A DNA stretch of 64,000 bases from the NCBI RefSeq assembly GCF_002086795.1, contig NZ_MVIM01000002.1, positions 124,001-188,000 of the forward strand, written 5' to 3'. Shown piece after piece: positions 43,917 to 52,221 of this stretch (position 1 is the stretch's first letter; each line of letters opens with the position of its first letter). A program made the position numbers and the translations under genes. This DNA is from Mycolicibacterium tusciae. GTDB taxonomy: Bacteria > Actinomycetota > Actinomycetes > Mycobacteriales > Mycobacteriaceae. Under the pieces are notes generated by a model. It had not been told where the DNA came from. It did no database searches and worked only from the letters and a program-made list of their open reading frames with translations.

Positions 43917-45724
43917 TTCTTGGGTTTCTTGCCCGCCGCGACCTCGTCGGGGTACTCGTCGTAGAACTCGACGTAGCCCTCCTCGCGACCGGACAGCACG
44001 TAGATCGGGTCCTCGATCTTCACGTCGTCCTCGTCGCCCTCGCCGGTGCTGCCGCCGTAGCCCTCCTTGCGCAGGTCCACCTTCTGGCTCTTGAACGTCG
44101 ACGTATGTGCGAGTTCCTTGACCACTCGCACGAACAGCGGCACGGCATATCCCGGAAGCTTGTCGTAGACGGCCTTGGCCAACGCCTTGCCGTCGAACTC
44201 TTCGCCTTCCTTGAGCTGGATCGCCGCCATTCCGGCCCGGCCGCCAGCCCCTTCGACCTCGACGCCGAATACCGTGGCTTCCTCGACTTGGGGGTCGGTC
44301 GACACGGCCGCCTCGACCTCGGTGGTCGCGACGTTCTCGCCCTTCCACCGGAACGTGTCGCCGAGACGGTCTGTGAACGCCGCGTGGCCAAAGCCCTGCG
44401 ACCGCATCAGGTCACCGGTGTTGAACCAGACGTCGCCTTCCTTGAACGCGTCGCGGACGAGCTTCTTTTCGGATTCCTTTTGGTCGGTGTAACCGTCAAA
44501 AGGCTGGAAGTTGCTGACCTTCGACAGCAGCAGGCCGGGTTCGCCGTTGCGCACCTTCTTGACGCGGCCCTTGTCGTCGCGCGTCGGCTCGCCGGTGTCG
44601 GCGTCGTATTCGACGAATGCCACCGGTGTGGGGCAGATGCCGGTGGTCTTGTCGAGGTTGAAGAAGTTGACGAACGCTGTGTTTCCCTCGCTGGCCGCAT
44701 AGAACTCGCAGACCCGGTCGATGCCGAAGCGCTCGGTGAAGTCGTCCCAGATCGCGGGCCGCAAGCCGTTACCACCAATCACCCGGACCCTGTGCTTGCG
44801 GTCCGTGTCCTTCTCAGCCTGGTTGAGGAGGTAGGCGCAGATCTCACCGATGTAGACGAAAGCCGTCGAGTCATAGCGGATCACGTCGTCCCAGAACTTC
44901 GACGCCGAGAACGACTTGCCGAGCGCCAGCGTCGCACCCGAGTTCAGCACCGCCGACAACGCGACCGTCAGCGCGTTGTTGTGGTACAGCGGCAGGCAGC
45001 AGTACAGAGTGTCGCTCGCATTCAGCCGCATGCCCATGCCGCCGAACCCGGCGAGCGCGCGCAGCCAGCGGTAGTGGGTCATCACGCTGGCCTTGGGCAT
45101 GCCGGTGGTGCCCGAAGTGAAGATGTAGAACGCCTTGTCCTTGGCCAGCACCGCGGAAGCCGACGCCGGATTCGTGGTCGGCGCAGTCGCGGCCAGCCGC
45201 TGGAACTCGTCGAGCGTCACGAGCCCGTCGGTCTCCGCGCCACTCTCCTTGATGGGGTCGACGATGTCGGGGTCGGCGATGACGACCTTGGCACCCAACA
45301 GGCCGAGGCTGTGCGCGAGCACGTCGCCGCGCTGGTTGTAGTTCAGCATCCCGGAGATGGCGCCGCACTTGACCGTCGCCAGCATCAGCAGCACCGGATC
45401 CGGCGAATTGCGCAGCATGATGCCGACGACGTCACCGTGGCCGACACCGCGGGCGGCAAGCACCGCGGCGTAGCGATTCACCGTCTCGTTGGCCTCGCGG
45501 TAGGTGATCTCGCGGTCATCAAACTTGAGGAACAGCCGGTCGGCGTGCTGCTCGGCACGCTCCTGGAACACCTTGCCGATCGATGTCTTGCCGGTCGGCC
45601 GTGCCCCGAAGCCAGTGATGACACCGCGCAGGATCGTCGGCATGTCCATGATCAGACCTGGCACTTGGCTTGCGATGTCGAGCAGACCGACGCTGCTCCG
45701 GACGCCGGATTTCTGGTCGGCCAT
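43913..45724 (-). CDS. fadD6: Very-long-chain acyl-CoA synthetase FadD6
   Basis: A 603-residue FATP-type AMP-forming ligase. It has the P-loop YIFTSGTTGMPKASVMTHYRW (about 205), the motif YAASEGNTAFVNFF, GLLLSKVSNFQPFDGYTD, TGDLMRSQGFGHAAFTDRLGDTFRWKGENVATTEVE, and the C-terminal Lys in FKSQKVDLRKEGYGG. It activates fatty acids for uptake and oxidation. ATG 45724 (MADQKSG) is used; the frame is open to 45760. Orthologue of Rv1206. Confidence 0.94.
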   Translation of the reverse strand: MADQKSGVRSSVGLLDIASQVPGLIMDMPTILRGVITGFGARPTGKTSIGKVFQERAEQHADRLFLKFDDREITYREANETVNRYAAVLAARGVGHGDVVGIMLRNSPDPVLLMLATVKCGAISGMLNYNQRGDVLAHSLGLLGAKVVIADPDIVDPIKESGAETDGLVTLDEFQRLAATAPTTNPASASAVLAKDKAFYIFTSGTTGMPKASVMTHYRWLRALAGFGGMGMRLNASDTLYCCLPLYHNNALTVALSAVLNSGATLALGKSFSASKFWDDVIRYDSTAFVYIGEICAYLLNQAEKDTDRKHRVRVIGGNGLRPAIWDDFTERFGIDRVCEFYAASEGNTAFVNFFNLDKTTGICPTPVAFVEYDADTGEPTRDDKGRVKKVRNGEPGLLLSKVSNFQPFDGYTDQKESEKKLVRDAFKEGDVWFNTGDLMRSQGFGHAAFTDRLGDTFRWKGENVATTEVEAAVSTDPQVEEATVFGVEVEGAGGRAGMAAIQLKEGEEFDGKALAKAVYDKLPGYAVPLFVRVVKELAHTSTFKSQKVDLRKEGYGGSTGEGDEDDVKIEDPIYVLSGREEGYVEFYDEYPDEVAAGKKPKN

Positions 45725-45785
45725 GCGGTGAGTCCCCTCCGGTGTTCGGTTACCGAACACACCCTATCGGCGTGGGTGTCGACGA

Positions 45786-46346
45786 TCACCCACGCGGTTG
45801 GCAGGCGGCAAGAGCGGCCTCGACGTCGTCGACGACCACCAACCGGTCCAGCGCCCGGTGGGTGACGTAGCCCGTGTCGATCAGCCCGTGCAGCCAGGTG
45901 AGCAAACCGGTGTAGTGCCCGAACGGGTCGAGCATCACCACCGGTTTGTCGTGCATACCCAGGTAGCCGGCGGTCCAAGCCTCGAAGAACTCCTCCAACG
46001 TGCCGATGCCACCTGGCAGAGCTATGAACGCGTCCGCGCGGTCCTCCATCATCTGCTTGCGCTCGCGCATCGTGTCGGTGACGACGAGTTCGTCGGCGTC
46101 GACGTCGGCGACCTCGCGATGCACGAGCGCCTTGGGGATCACGCCGACGGTGTGACCGCCGCGGGCCCTGGCGGCGGCCGCCAACGCGCCCATCGCAGAC
46201 ACGTTCCCGCCGCCGGATACCAGCGTCCAGCCACGCTGCGCGATCGCGGACCCGACCTGCTCGGCCAGTGTCAGCAGTTCAGGATGCGTCGGTCCCGACG
46301 CGCAGTAGACGCAGACCGCCCATTCGCGGTCGAGTTCGCCGGACAT
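45786..46346 (-). CDS. LOG-family protein (cytokinin-activating phosphoribohydrolase type)
   Basis: A 186-residue Rossmann-fold protein of the TIGR00730 LOG family: VYCASGPTHPELL, SGGGNVSAMGALAAAA, and the catalytic PGGIGTLEEFFE with the MRERKQMM segment. In M. tuberculosis the orthologue Rv1205 is reported to convert cytokinin riboside monophosphates to free cytokinins and to be degraded by the Pup-proteasome system. Divergent from the STAND ATPase with a 29-bp gap. Confidence 0.93.
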   Translation of the reverse strand: MSGELDREWAVCVYCASGPTHPELLTLAEQVGSAIAQRGWTLVSGGGNVSAMGALAAAARARGGHTVGVIPKALVHREVADVDADELVVTDTMRERKQMMEDRADAFIALPGGIGTLEEFFEAWTAGYLGMHDKPVVMLDPFGHYTGLLTWLHGLIDTGYVTHRALDRLVVVDDVEAALAACQPRG

Positions 46347-46353
46347 ACGCTAA

Positions 46354-46369
46354 AACGTAGCCATAGACT
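46354..46369. promoter_or_regulatory. Back-to-back leaderless -10 boxes for the LOG and STAND ATPase genes
   Basis: Minus strand: TACGTT (46359-46354), 7 nt before the LOG ATG at 46346. Plus strand: TAGACT (46364-46369), 6 nt before the GTG at 46376. The two boxes are 4 nt apart in a 29-bp gap. Confidence 0.5.
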
Positions 46370-46375
46370 CTCGCC

Positions 46376-48463
46376 GTGCCAGTGGAGTGGGTGACCGTGC
46401 CGCTTGAACCGGCATTGGAAACGCTCGAAGCCAGCTGGGGAACTCGCGCCGGAACGGTGATCATCGGCCCCGCCGGAGTAGGCAAGACCACGCTGGCCCG
46501 CGCCGCGGCCGCGCGTCTGGGGAGCGGGTTCGACCGGGTGGATTGGGTGATTGCGACGGCGCCGACCGCCACAATTCCGTTCGCCGCATTCAGCCACCTC
46601 ATCGAGGTACCGGACACCGGCAAGACCGCGGAGGTGTTGCGGAACGCTCGTGAGTCGCTCGGCGACGGCCGACTGTTGGTGGTGGACGACGCCCACCTGC
46701 TGGACAAGTTGTCGGCGGCTCTGGTCCATCAGCTGGCCGTGAGTGGCGCAGTCAAGCTCATCGTGACGGTTGCGCCCAACGGACCTGTGGCCAAGGAGGT
46801 GTCGGCGCTCTGGGAGGACGGCCTGCTCGACCGAATCGAGCTGCAACCCGCCGGCCATGACGACAGCAGAGTAGCCACGCTGGTCGAGCAATTCGTCGCC
46901 GCGCTACCCCCCACCGCTCACCGGGTCCTGGAGTACCTCGCCGTCGACGATCCGCTCCCCCTCGCTCAAATCTCCGGGTTGGTGAGCCGCGAAGCCGTCG
47001 CCGAGGCGGAGGCCGCAGGCGCGATCGTTGTCGACGACGATCGGGTGCGACCAGCCCATCCGCTGTTCGTCGACGCCGTGCGCGACGCACTGGGTGGACC
47101 GGACCTGCGCCGACTGCGCACAGAACTCGTCGAGCGCCTGGGCGCGGCACCCCCTCGAGACGTGGTCGACCTGCTGCGGCTGGCCGTGCTCGCCTTGGAC
47201 GCCGACCGGCCGCAGCCGACCGCCGAATTGGTCAAGGCCGCCCAGGAAGCGCTCCGCCTCGGCGACCTCGAGCTGTCCGAGCGGCTCGGACGGGCGGCGC
47301 TGCAACGTGCGGCGTCCCTGCCCGCCCGGCTGACACTCGCCTACGCCCTGGCGTGGCAGGGTCGCGGCCGCGACGCTGATTCCGTTCTGGCGCAAGTGGA
47401 TCCGTCGACCCTTTCCGAAGACGAGTTGATGGCGTGGGCCTTGCCGCTGGCCGCCAACCAATTCTGGATGCTGTCCCAGCCGGAGCGGGCAACCGCGTTT
47501 CTGCAGTCGACACGAAACAAGGTGTCCTCGCCCGCCGCCCGAACCACCCTGGATGCGTTGTCGGCGACGTTCGCGATGAACGCAGGCGGTCCGGCCAGGG
47601 CACTGCAGATCGCGGACGAGGTCCTGAAGTCACCGGCGGCCGACGACACCGCGATCGGGTGGGCATCGGCCGCCGCGGCGTTGAGTTCGGCCCGCATGGG
47701 ACGGTTCTCCGACGTCGACGCATTCGCCGAAAGGGCCATCGCCGCTGGGCATCCGGGACTGCTGCGGTTCACCAGTGGCTTCGGCCAGACGACGGCGCTG
47801 TTGATGGCGGGCGACCTGGACAGCGCACAGGACCTCGGGCAGCAGCTCACCGACTTCGCGCAGCTGCAACAGCCCGGGCGCGCCATCGGCGAGGTGCTGG
47901 TGGCCGACGTGTTGATCGCGAAGGGCGAACTCGAGACGGCAGTTCGGCTGTTGCGCAGGGCTGCGGCGGCCTTGGCGCCGACGGGTTATTCGTGGGGCCC
48001 GCTGGCCTGGATGCTGTTGGCGCAGGCGCTCGGCCAGCAGGGCTCGACGGTCGAGGCGGGAAAGGCGTTGTCGCGCGCGGAGTCTCGGCACGGATTGAAG
48101 TCGATGCTGTTCGCACCGGAACTCGCGCTGGCACGCGCGTGGACGATGTCGGCGCGGGGCGACAAGCACGGCGCCGTGACGGCGGCACGCGACGCGGCGC
48201 GCAGCGCCGAGCGTGGCGGACAGACGGCGGTCGTGCTGCGGGCACAGTTCGATGCGGGCCGGCGCGGCGACCTTCGCGCAGCCGACGCTATCGCGCGGGC
48301 CAGCGTTGAATGCGACTGCGCGCTCGGCCAATTGGCGCTCACCTACGCACGCGCACTGGTCGGCCGCGACGCGGCGGGCCTCAGCGACGCGGCACAGCGC
48401 TTGACGGCCATCGGGATGCACCGCGCGGCCGCCGACGCCGCCGCACAAGCGGCCGAGCACTGA
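46376..48463 (+). CDS. STAND/LuxR-like ATPase lacking the C-terminal HTH (Rv1204c-like)
   Basis: A 695-residue protein. An N-terminal AAA/NB-ARC-type ATPase has Walker A GPAGVGKTT (about residues 30-38) and Walker B LLVVDDAHLLD (about 99), a winged-helix-like middle (VLEYLAVDDPLPLAQISGLVSREAV), and a long TPR-like alpha-solenoid (about 270-690). This is the body of large LuxR/MalT-type regulators, but it stops at AAADAAAQAAEH, just where the linker to the LuxR helix-turn-helix usually begins. It is therefore a regulator without DNA-binding domain or a truncated one. A palindromic repeat starts 20 bp after the stop. Expressed from a leaderless promoter. Confidence 0.82.
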   Translation: MPVEWVTVPLEPALETLEASWGTRAGTVIIGPAGVGKTTLARAAAARLGSGFDRVDWVIATAPTATIPFAAFSHLIEVPDTGKTAEVLRNARESLGDGRLLVVDDAHLLDKLSAALVHQLAVSGAVKLIVTVAPNGPVAKEVSALWEDGLLDRIELQPAGHDDSRVATLVEQFVAALPPTAHRVLEYLAVDDPLPLAQISGLVSREAVAEAEAAGAIVVDDDRVRPAHPLFVDAVRDALGGPDLRRLRTELVERLGAAPPRDVVDLLRLAVLALDADRPQPTAELVKAAQEALRLGDLELSERLGRAALQRAASLPARLTLAYALAWQGRGRDADSVLAQVDPSTLSEDELMAWALPLAANQFWMLSQPERATAFLQSTRNKVSSPAARTTLDALSATFAMNAGGPARALQIADEVLKSPAADDTAIGWASAAAALSSARMGRFSDVDAFAERAIAAGHPGLLRFTSGFGQTTALLMAGDLDSAQDLGQQLTDFAQLQQPGRAIGEVLVADVLIAKGELETAVRLLRRAAAALAPTGYSWGPLAWMLLAQALGQQGSTVEAGKALSRAESRHGLKSMLFAPELALARAWTMSARGDKHGAVTAARDAARSAERGGQTAVVLRAQFDAGRRGDLRAADAIARASVECDCALGQLALTYARALVGRDAAGLSDAAQRLTAIGMHRAAADAAAQAAEH

Positions 48464-48482
48464 AACTCAGCGCGTCCCACGC

Positions 48483-48529
48483 CTAGCGGGTTGATCGCAC
48501 GCACCTGATGCTAGTAATCAACCCGTTAA
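48483..48529. repeat. Palindromic repeat copy 3 (after STAND ATPase gene)
   Basis: CTAGCGGGTTGATC and AATCAACCCGTTAA form 14-bp arms with three mismatches; the left arm and core (GGGTTGATCGC, then GCACCTG) match copies 1 and 2. It lies between two convergent genes (stops at 48463 and 48549) and would form a bidirectional terminator-like hairpin. It is the most diverged copy. Confidence 0.7.
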
Positions 48530-48548
48530 GCGCGCTGCCCGCACCACG

Positions 48549-49295
48549 CTAGAGCCTGCGGCCCAGATCGTCTTCGGCGGCGTGACGCGGTGACTCCGGT
48601 GGCGCGACGGGGGCCGGACCCGCACCAGACCTGCTGTTTTCAGGTCCGGACGCCAAATTGCTGTCGTCAGCACGCTGCAGCGGCTCGCGCTGCTCTTGTT
48701 GCGGTGCGGACTGCACCGGCTGCTCCTGCGGCCGATCTTCCCGTGCGGCGCGCTCCTCGAGGCGTTCCACCCGATCTTCCAGCGGGTCACGGCCCGGCTG
48801 CCCGGAAGGCTGACCCGGCGCACCCGGCGGCGGAGCACCCCCGGCAGGCACGGCACCGACCGGCGCGGCGCCGGGAGGAGGCTGACCAGCCTCGCCACCT
48901 CCTCCGCCCTGGGCAGCCTTCATCACCTGCTCGATCAGCGATCCGAACATGCCGGACCCGCCCTGGGCGGCCTGCGACGGCGCACCAGCCAACTGGCCCG
49001 CTTGCTCGCCGAGCTTGCCCAGCATGCCGACAACCTGACCGACGGACTGCGATCCGGACTCGTCGGAAGCCGAGTACGCCACCTGTGCGTCGCCCACCTT
49101 TCCGGAGTACGTGTGCTCCTTCGCCTGCAACGCCGCGACATTGGCCGTCAACTGGGCGGCCAGCGTGGGCAGCACGGCGGAGATCGTCGCACTCATCGCG
49201 TCCGGACCCGGCGGAAGCATTGGTATCTCAGGCAATTCGACCGAAGCCGCGTTCCAGCTGATGCCCTCGGGCTTCTTCAGTGGGCCAAGCGACAC
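48549..49295 (-). CDS. EspF/EspC-like putative type VII secretion substrate
   Basis: A 248-residue protein. The N-terminal ~100 residues form a helical hairpin (MSATISAVLPTLAAQLTANV, then the second helix after GDAQVAYSASDESG). The second half is disordered and rich in Pro, Gly, Gln and Glu (residues about 135-248). A Y-x3-D motif (YSASD) follows the helical part, which is the general type VII secretion signal. It starts (GTG 49295, GGAGG 3 nt before it) 12 bp after the EspE-like gene, so they are one operon. I infer a partner protein of the EspC/EspF class; no direct family match is certain. Confidence 0.6.
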   Translation of the reverse strand: MSLGPLKKPEGISWNAASVELPEIPMLPPGPDAMSATISAVLPTLAAQLTANVAALQAKEHTYSGKVGDAQVAYSASDESGSQSVGQVVGMLGKLGEQAGQLAGAPSQAAQGGSGMFGSLIEQVMKAAQGGGGGEAGQPPPGAAPVGAVPAGGAPPPGAPGQPSGQPGRDPLEDRVERLEERAAREDRPQEQPVQSAPQQEQREPLQRADDSNLASGPENSRSGAGPAPVAPPESPRHAAEDDLGRRL

Positions 49296-49307
49296 AGTCC
49301 TCCCCTA

Positions 49308-50429
49308 TCACCAGTCATCGTCTACGTCGTCCTCGTCCAGATCATGGTCGAGCGGCGCGGGTACAGCCAGGCCCGGCGACGTGCCGCCGCTCTCGCCGCG
49401 CATACCGCCCATCATCGGGCCCATACCGCCCATCCCGGCGCCCGCGGCCATCGGCGCCACCCCACCGAGCGCACCGGCGCCTGCCAGCGCGCCCTCGGGC
49501 GGGGCGGTGGAGACCGGCTTGGCATTGCCCACGAGGTTCGCCATCAACGGCGTCTGCGACGGCACACCGCCCGAGCCGGGCAGCGATGCCGCGCGCACCA
49601 TGCCGGAACCGCCGCCCGCGCCGCCGCCGCCCGCCAGCGGGTGATTCGAGAAAGCCGAGAACGGCAGTCCGGCCGCGCCCATCGAATCCGATTTGCCGCC
49701 CTGCCCGAACATCGACGTCAGCTGCTGCAACGGTTGGGTCAGCTGCTGCAACGGCTGCATCATCTGCTGGGGCATCTGCATCAGCATCTGCGGGAGCTGA
49801 CCCGCCATCGACCCCAGCTGGCTGAGCATCTGCATCGCCTGGTCAGAGCCTCCACCGGCTTGCTTGGCGGCTTCCTCGCCTGAGTCCTGGGCCTCCTTCG
49901 CGCCGGGCACCGTCGGGGTGCCGGGCAGTGGGAGGCTGGGCGGTACGCCGAGGGTGTTGGCAAGCTCGCTCGTATTGGTGGTCACGTTGGCCATGTTCTG
50001 CGAAAGGCCCATCATGACCCGGCTGCGGGCCAGCTCGGCGGCGTTGGGGAGGGGCATCGCGGCGATCGCTTCGGCTTCGGCCTGGGTCTCCTGCGCGATG
50101 GTGTTGGCCAGCAGTTTCGTCTTCACGACCGACGCCTCCATGGCGCGCAGCTTGACCGCGATCGCGGTGGCGTGCGCGGCATTGGCTTCGTGACCGCCGA
50201 TGATCGTGGTCGCCTCGCCCGCGGCGGCCATCGATCCCGTGCCCTCCCACACATCGGTGAGCTTCATCAGCTGTCCCTGCTGCTGAGGAACCACTGTGCC
50301 GCTGATTTTCGCGGCGAGCGCCTCGAACTTGGCGGCCGTCGCCGCCAGCATCTCCTCGTCGACGTTCGGCCAGCCCGGGCCGGTCACTGTCTGGCCCCCG
50401 TACGGGCTGGTATCGGGCTCGATCGCCAT
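49308..50429 (-). CDS. EspE/EspB-like putative type VII secretion substrate (WxG motif)
   Basis: A 373-residue protein. Residues about 20-145 are a long helical hairpin with a WEG turn (TDVWEGTGSMAAAG), as in WxG100/PPE/EspA-EspE proteins. The rest is Gln/Pro-rich then Gly/Met-rich, with a repeated PLQQLTQPLQQLT segment, ending in an acidic tail (LDEDDVDDDW). ATG 50429 (MAIEPDTSPYGG) is used; the frame opens with TTG 50438. A TAAATT box 8 nt upstream suggests a leaderless transcript. With the next gene it makes an EspE-EspF/EspA-EspC type pair outside any ESX locus (inference). Confidence 0.6.
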   Translation of the reverse strand: MAIEPDTSPYGGQTVTGPGWPNVDEEMLAATAAKFEALAAKISGTVVPQQQGQLMKLTDVWEGTGSMAAAGEATTIIGGHEANAAHATAIAVKLRAMEASVVKTKLLANTIAQETQAEAEAIAAMPLPNAAELARSRVMMGLSQNMANVTTNTSELANTLGVPPSLPLPGTPTVPGAKEAQDSGEEAAKQAGGGSDQAMQMLSQLGSMAGQLPQMLMQMPQQMMQPLQQLTQPLQQLTSMFGQGGKSDSMGAAGLPFSAFSNHPLAGGGGAGGGSGMVRAASLPGSGGVPSQTPLMANLVGNAKPVSTAPPEGALAGAGALGGVAPMAAGAGMGGMGPMMGGMRGESGGTSPGLAVPAPLDHDLDEDDVDDDW

Positions 50430-50437
50430 AGGGACCA

Positions 50438-50443
50438 AATTTA
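50438..50443 (-). promoter_or_regulatory. Candidate leaderless -10 of the EspE/EspF-like operon
   Basis: TAAATT on the minus strand, 8 nt before the ATG at 50429, within the 76-bp gap to the ABC-F gene. Confidence 0.35.
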
Positions 50444-50505
50444 CCGTGCCCGCGGTAGCTGCCGGTCCGCAAATTCTGTCCGCCGAGATCGGCGATCAGC
50501 GCGGA

Positions 50506-52113
50506 CTAGTCCGAATGCAACCGTCCGCCCGATAGCCGCAGGGTGCGCTGGACACCGATCTCCGCCAGGAACCGCTCGTCGTGGCTGACCACCACGAACG
50601 CCCCCTGGTAGGCGTTCAGCGCCGACTCCAGCTGTCCGACGCTGACCAGGTCGAGATTGTTGGTCGGCTCGTCGAGCAGCAGCAGCTGCGGCGCCGGTTC
50701 GGCGTAGAGCACGCATGCCAGCGTCGCGCGCAGCCGTTCGCCGCCCGAGAGCGCCGAGACCGGCAGGTGGATGCGGCTACCGCGAAACAGGAACCGGGCC
50801 AGCAGATGCATCCGCCGGGTCTCGGACAGGCTGGGCGCGGATACGGCGAGGCTTTGCGCGACGGTGGCGTCGGGGCTGAGCAGGTCGAGTCGCTGAGACA
50901 GATACGCCACCCGGCCGTCGGCACGGGCGACGGTTCCGGCGTCGGGCGCCGCCTCCCCGCCGATGATGCGCAGCAGCGTCGACTTACCCGCGCCGTTGGG
51001 CCCGGTGAGCGCGATGCGTTCAGGACCGCGAACGGTCAGATCCGCATCGGTGAACAGCACCCGGCCGCCGCGTTGCGCGATCAGGCCTTCGGCCCGCACG
51101 ACCGTCCGGCCAGCAGGCACGTTCGTCTCGGGGAGTTCCAGCACCAGCACGTCGTCGTCGCGCAGTGCGCGTTCCGCCTCGTCGAGACGGTTCTTGGCGT
51201 CGGCGACCCGCGCCGCGTTGACCCCGTCGATCCGGCCCGCCGACTCCTGCGCGCTGCGCTTCTTCGCGCCCGCGATGATCTTCGGCAGCCCGGCATCCTT
51301 GATGTTGCGTGCGGCCGTGGATGACCGTTTCGCCGCGCGCTCGCGCGACTGCTGCATTTCGCGCTTCTCGCGCTTGAGGTGCTGTTCGGCGTTGCGAATG
51401 TTGCCCTCGACCACCCGCTGCGCCTCGTTCACCGCTTCTTCGTACATCGTGAAATTGCCGCCGTAGAACAGCATTTCGCCGCGATGCAGCTCGGCGATGC
51501 GGTCCATCCGGTCGAGCAGCACGCGGTCGTGGCTGACCAGCAGCAGACATCCGGTGAAGTCGTCGAGCGCGTCGTACAGCTTGTGCCGGGCGTCGACGTC
51601 GAGGTTGTTGGTCGGTTCGTCGAGCAGCAGGACGTCGGGTTGTGAGAGCAGTTGCGCGGCCAGCCCGAGGGAGACGACCTCGCCGCCGGACAGCGAGCCC
51701 AGCCGCCGGTCGAGGTCGAGGTGGCCAAGGCCGAGTCGGTCGAGCTGGAAGCGGCTGCGTTCCTCGACATCCCAGTCGTCACCGATGGCGGCGAACACGT
51801 CGTCACCGGCGTCACCGCCGGCCAACGCGTTGAGCGCGTCGATGACGTGCGCGATGCCGAGCACTTCGGCGACGGTCCGCTCCGTCGTGAACGCCAGCGT
51901 CTGCGGCAGATAGGCGACGGAGCCATCGACGCTGATCGAACCGCCGGTGGGTTTGCGATCGCCGACGATCAACTGCAGCAGCGTGCTCTTACCCGCGCCG
52001 TTGGGGGCGACCAGGCCGGTGCGGCCCTCGCCGACGGTGAACGACAGGTCCGTGAACAGCGGTGTGCCGTCGGAGAACGCGAATGACAAGGCCGAACAAG
52101 TGATGGAAGACAT
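50506..52113 (-). CDS. ABC-F family ATPase (ribosome-acting type)
   Basis: A 535-residue soluble twin-cassette ATPase without membrane domains. Cassette 1: Walker [10 protein letters not shown] (about 36-44), [13 protein letters not shown], Walker [15 protein letters not shown] charged interdomain linker (about 220-290, ending in [14 protein letters not shown]). Cassette 2: [40 protein letters not shown] proteins act on the ribosome E-site, as translation factors or antibiotic-resistance proteins. The leader (52114-52221) has a 2-codon ORF and a hairpin. Which subfamily it belongs to, and whether it gives resistance, is not clear from sequence. Confidence 0.9.
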   Translation of the reverse strand: MSSITCSALSFAFSDGTPLFTDLSFTVGEGRTGLVAPNGAGKSTLLQLIVGDRKPTGGSISVDGSVAYLPQTLAFTTERTVAEVLGIAHVIDALNALAGGDAGDDVFAAIGDDWDVEERSRFQLDRLGLGHLDLDRRLGSLSGGEVVSLGLAAQLLSQPDVLLLDEPTNNLDVDARHKLYDALDDFTGCLLLVSHDRVLLDRMDRIAELHRGEMLFYGGNFTMYEEAVNEAQRVVEGNIRNAEQHLKREKREMQQSRERAAKRSSTAARNIKDAGLPKIIAGAKKRSAQESAGRIDGVNAARVADAKNRLDEAERALRDDDVLVLELPETNVPAGRTVVRAEGLIAQRGGRVLFTDADLTVRGPERIALTGPNGAGKSTLLRIIGGEAAPDAGTVARADGRVAYLSQRLDLLSPDATVAQSLAVSAPSLSETRRMHLLARFLFRGSRIHLPVSALSGGERLRATLACVLYAEPAPQLLLLDEPTNNLDLVSVGQLESALNAYQGAFVVVSHDERFLAEIGVQRTLRLSGGRLHSD

Positions 52114-52221
52114 GCGAGAGATCTCTCATGACGGAAACGACTGCAATGGGATTGCCGGCTCAGCCGGCGTCGGACACCGGAGTCGTTGTCTCACCGCATG
52201 CTTCCAGCGTACGGATCGGTG
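52114..52221 (-). promoter_or_regulatory. Leader of the ABC-F gene with minimal ORF and hairpins
   Basis: On the minus strand, TTGACA overlaps the dapE stop codon, and TACGCT is followed by 6 nt and ATG CGG TGA (52200-52192), a possible leaderless 2-codon ORF. Downstream are GCCGGC-TGA-GCCGGC (a perfect 6-bp hairpin, 52168-52154) and the palindrome GAGAGATCTCTC (52126-52115) next to the ABC-F start codon. The arrangement resembles translation-attenuation leaders of antibiotic-induced genes. Confidence 0.35.

Noticed and set aside
44105..45865. A 586-codon plus-strand ORF opposite fadD6
   Set aside because: The minus strand carries all FadD motifs; the ORF is an open antisense frame only.
49308..50429. 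Calling the EspE-like protein a PPE protein
   Set aside because: There is no PPE motif near residues 7-10 and no PE partner; only the helical hairpin with a WxG-type turn is shared.
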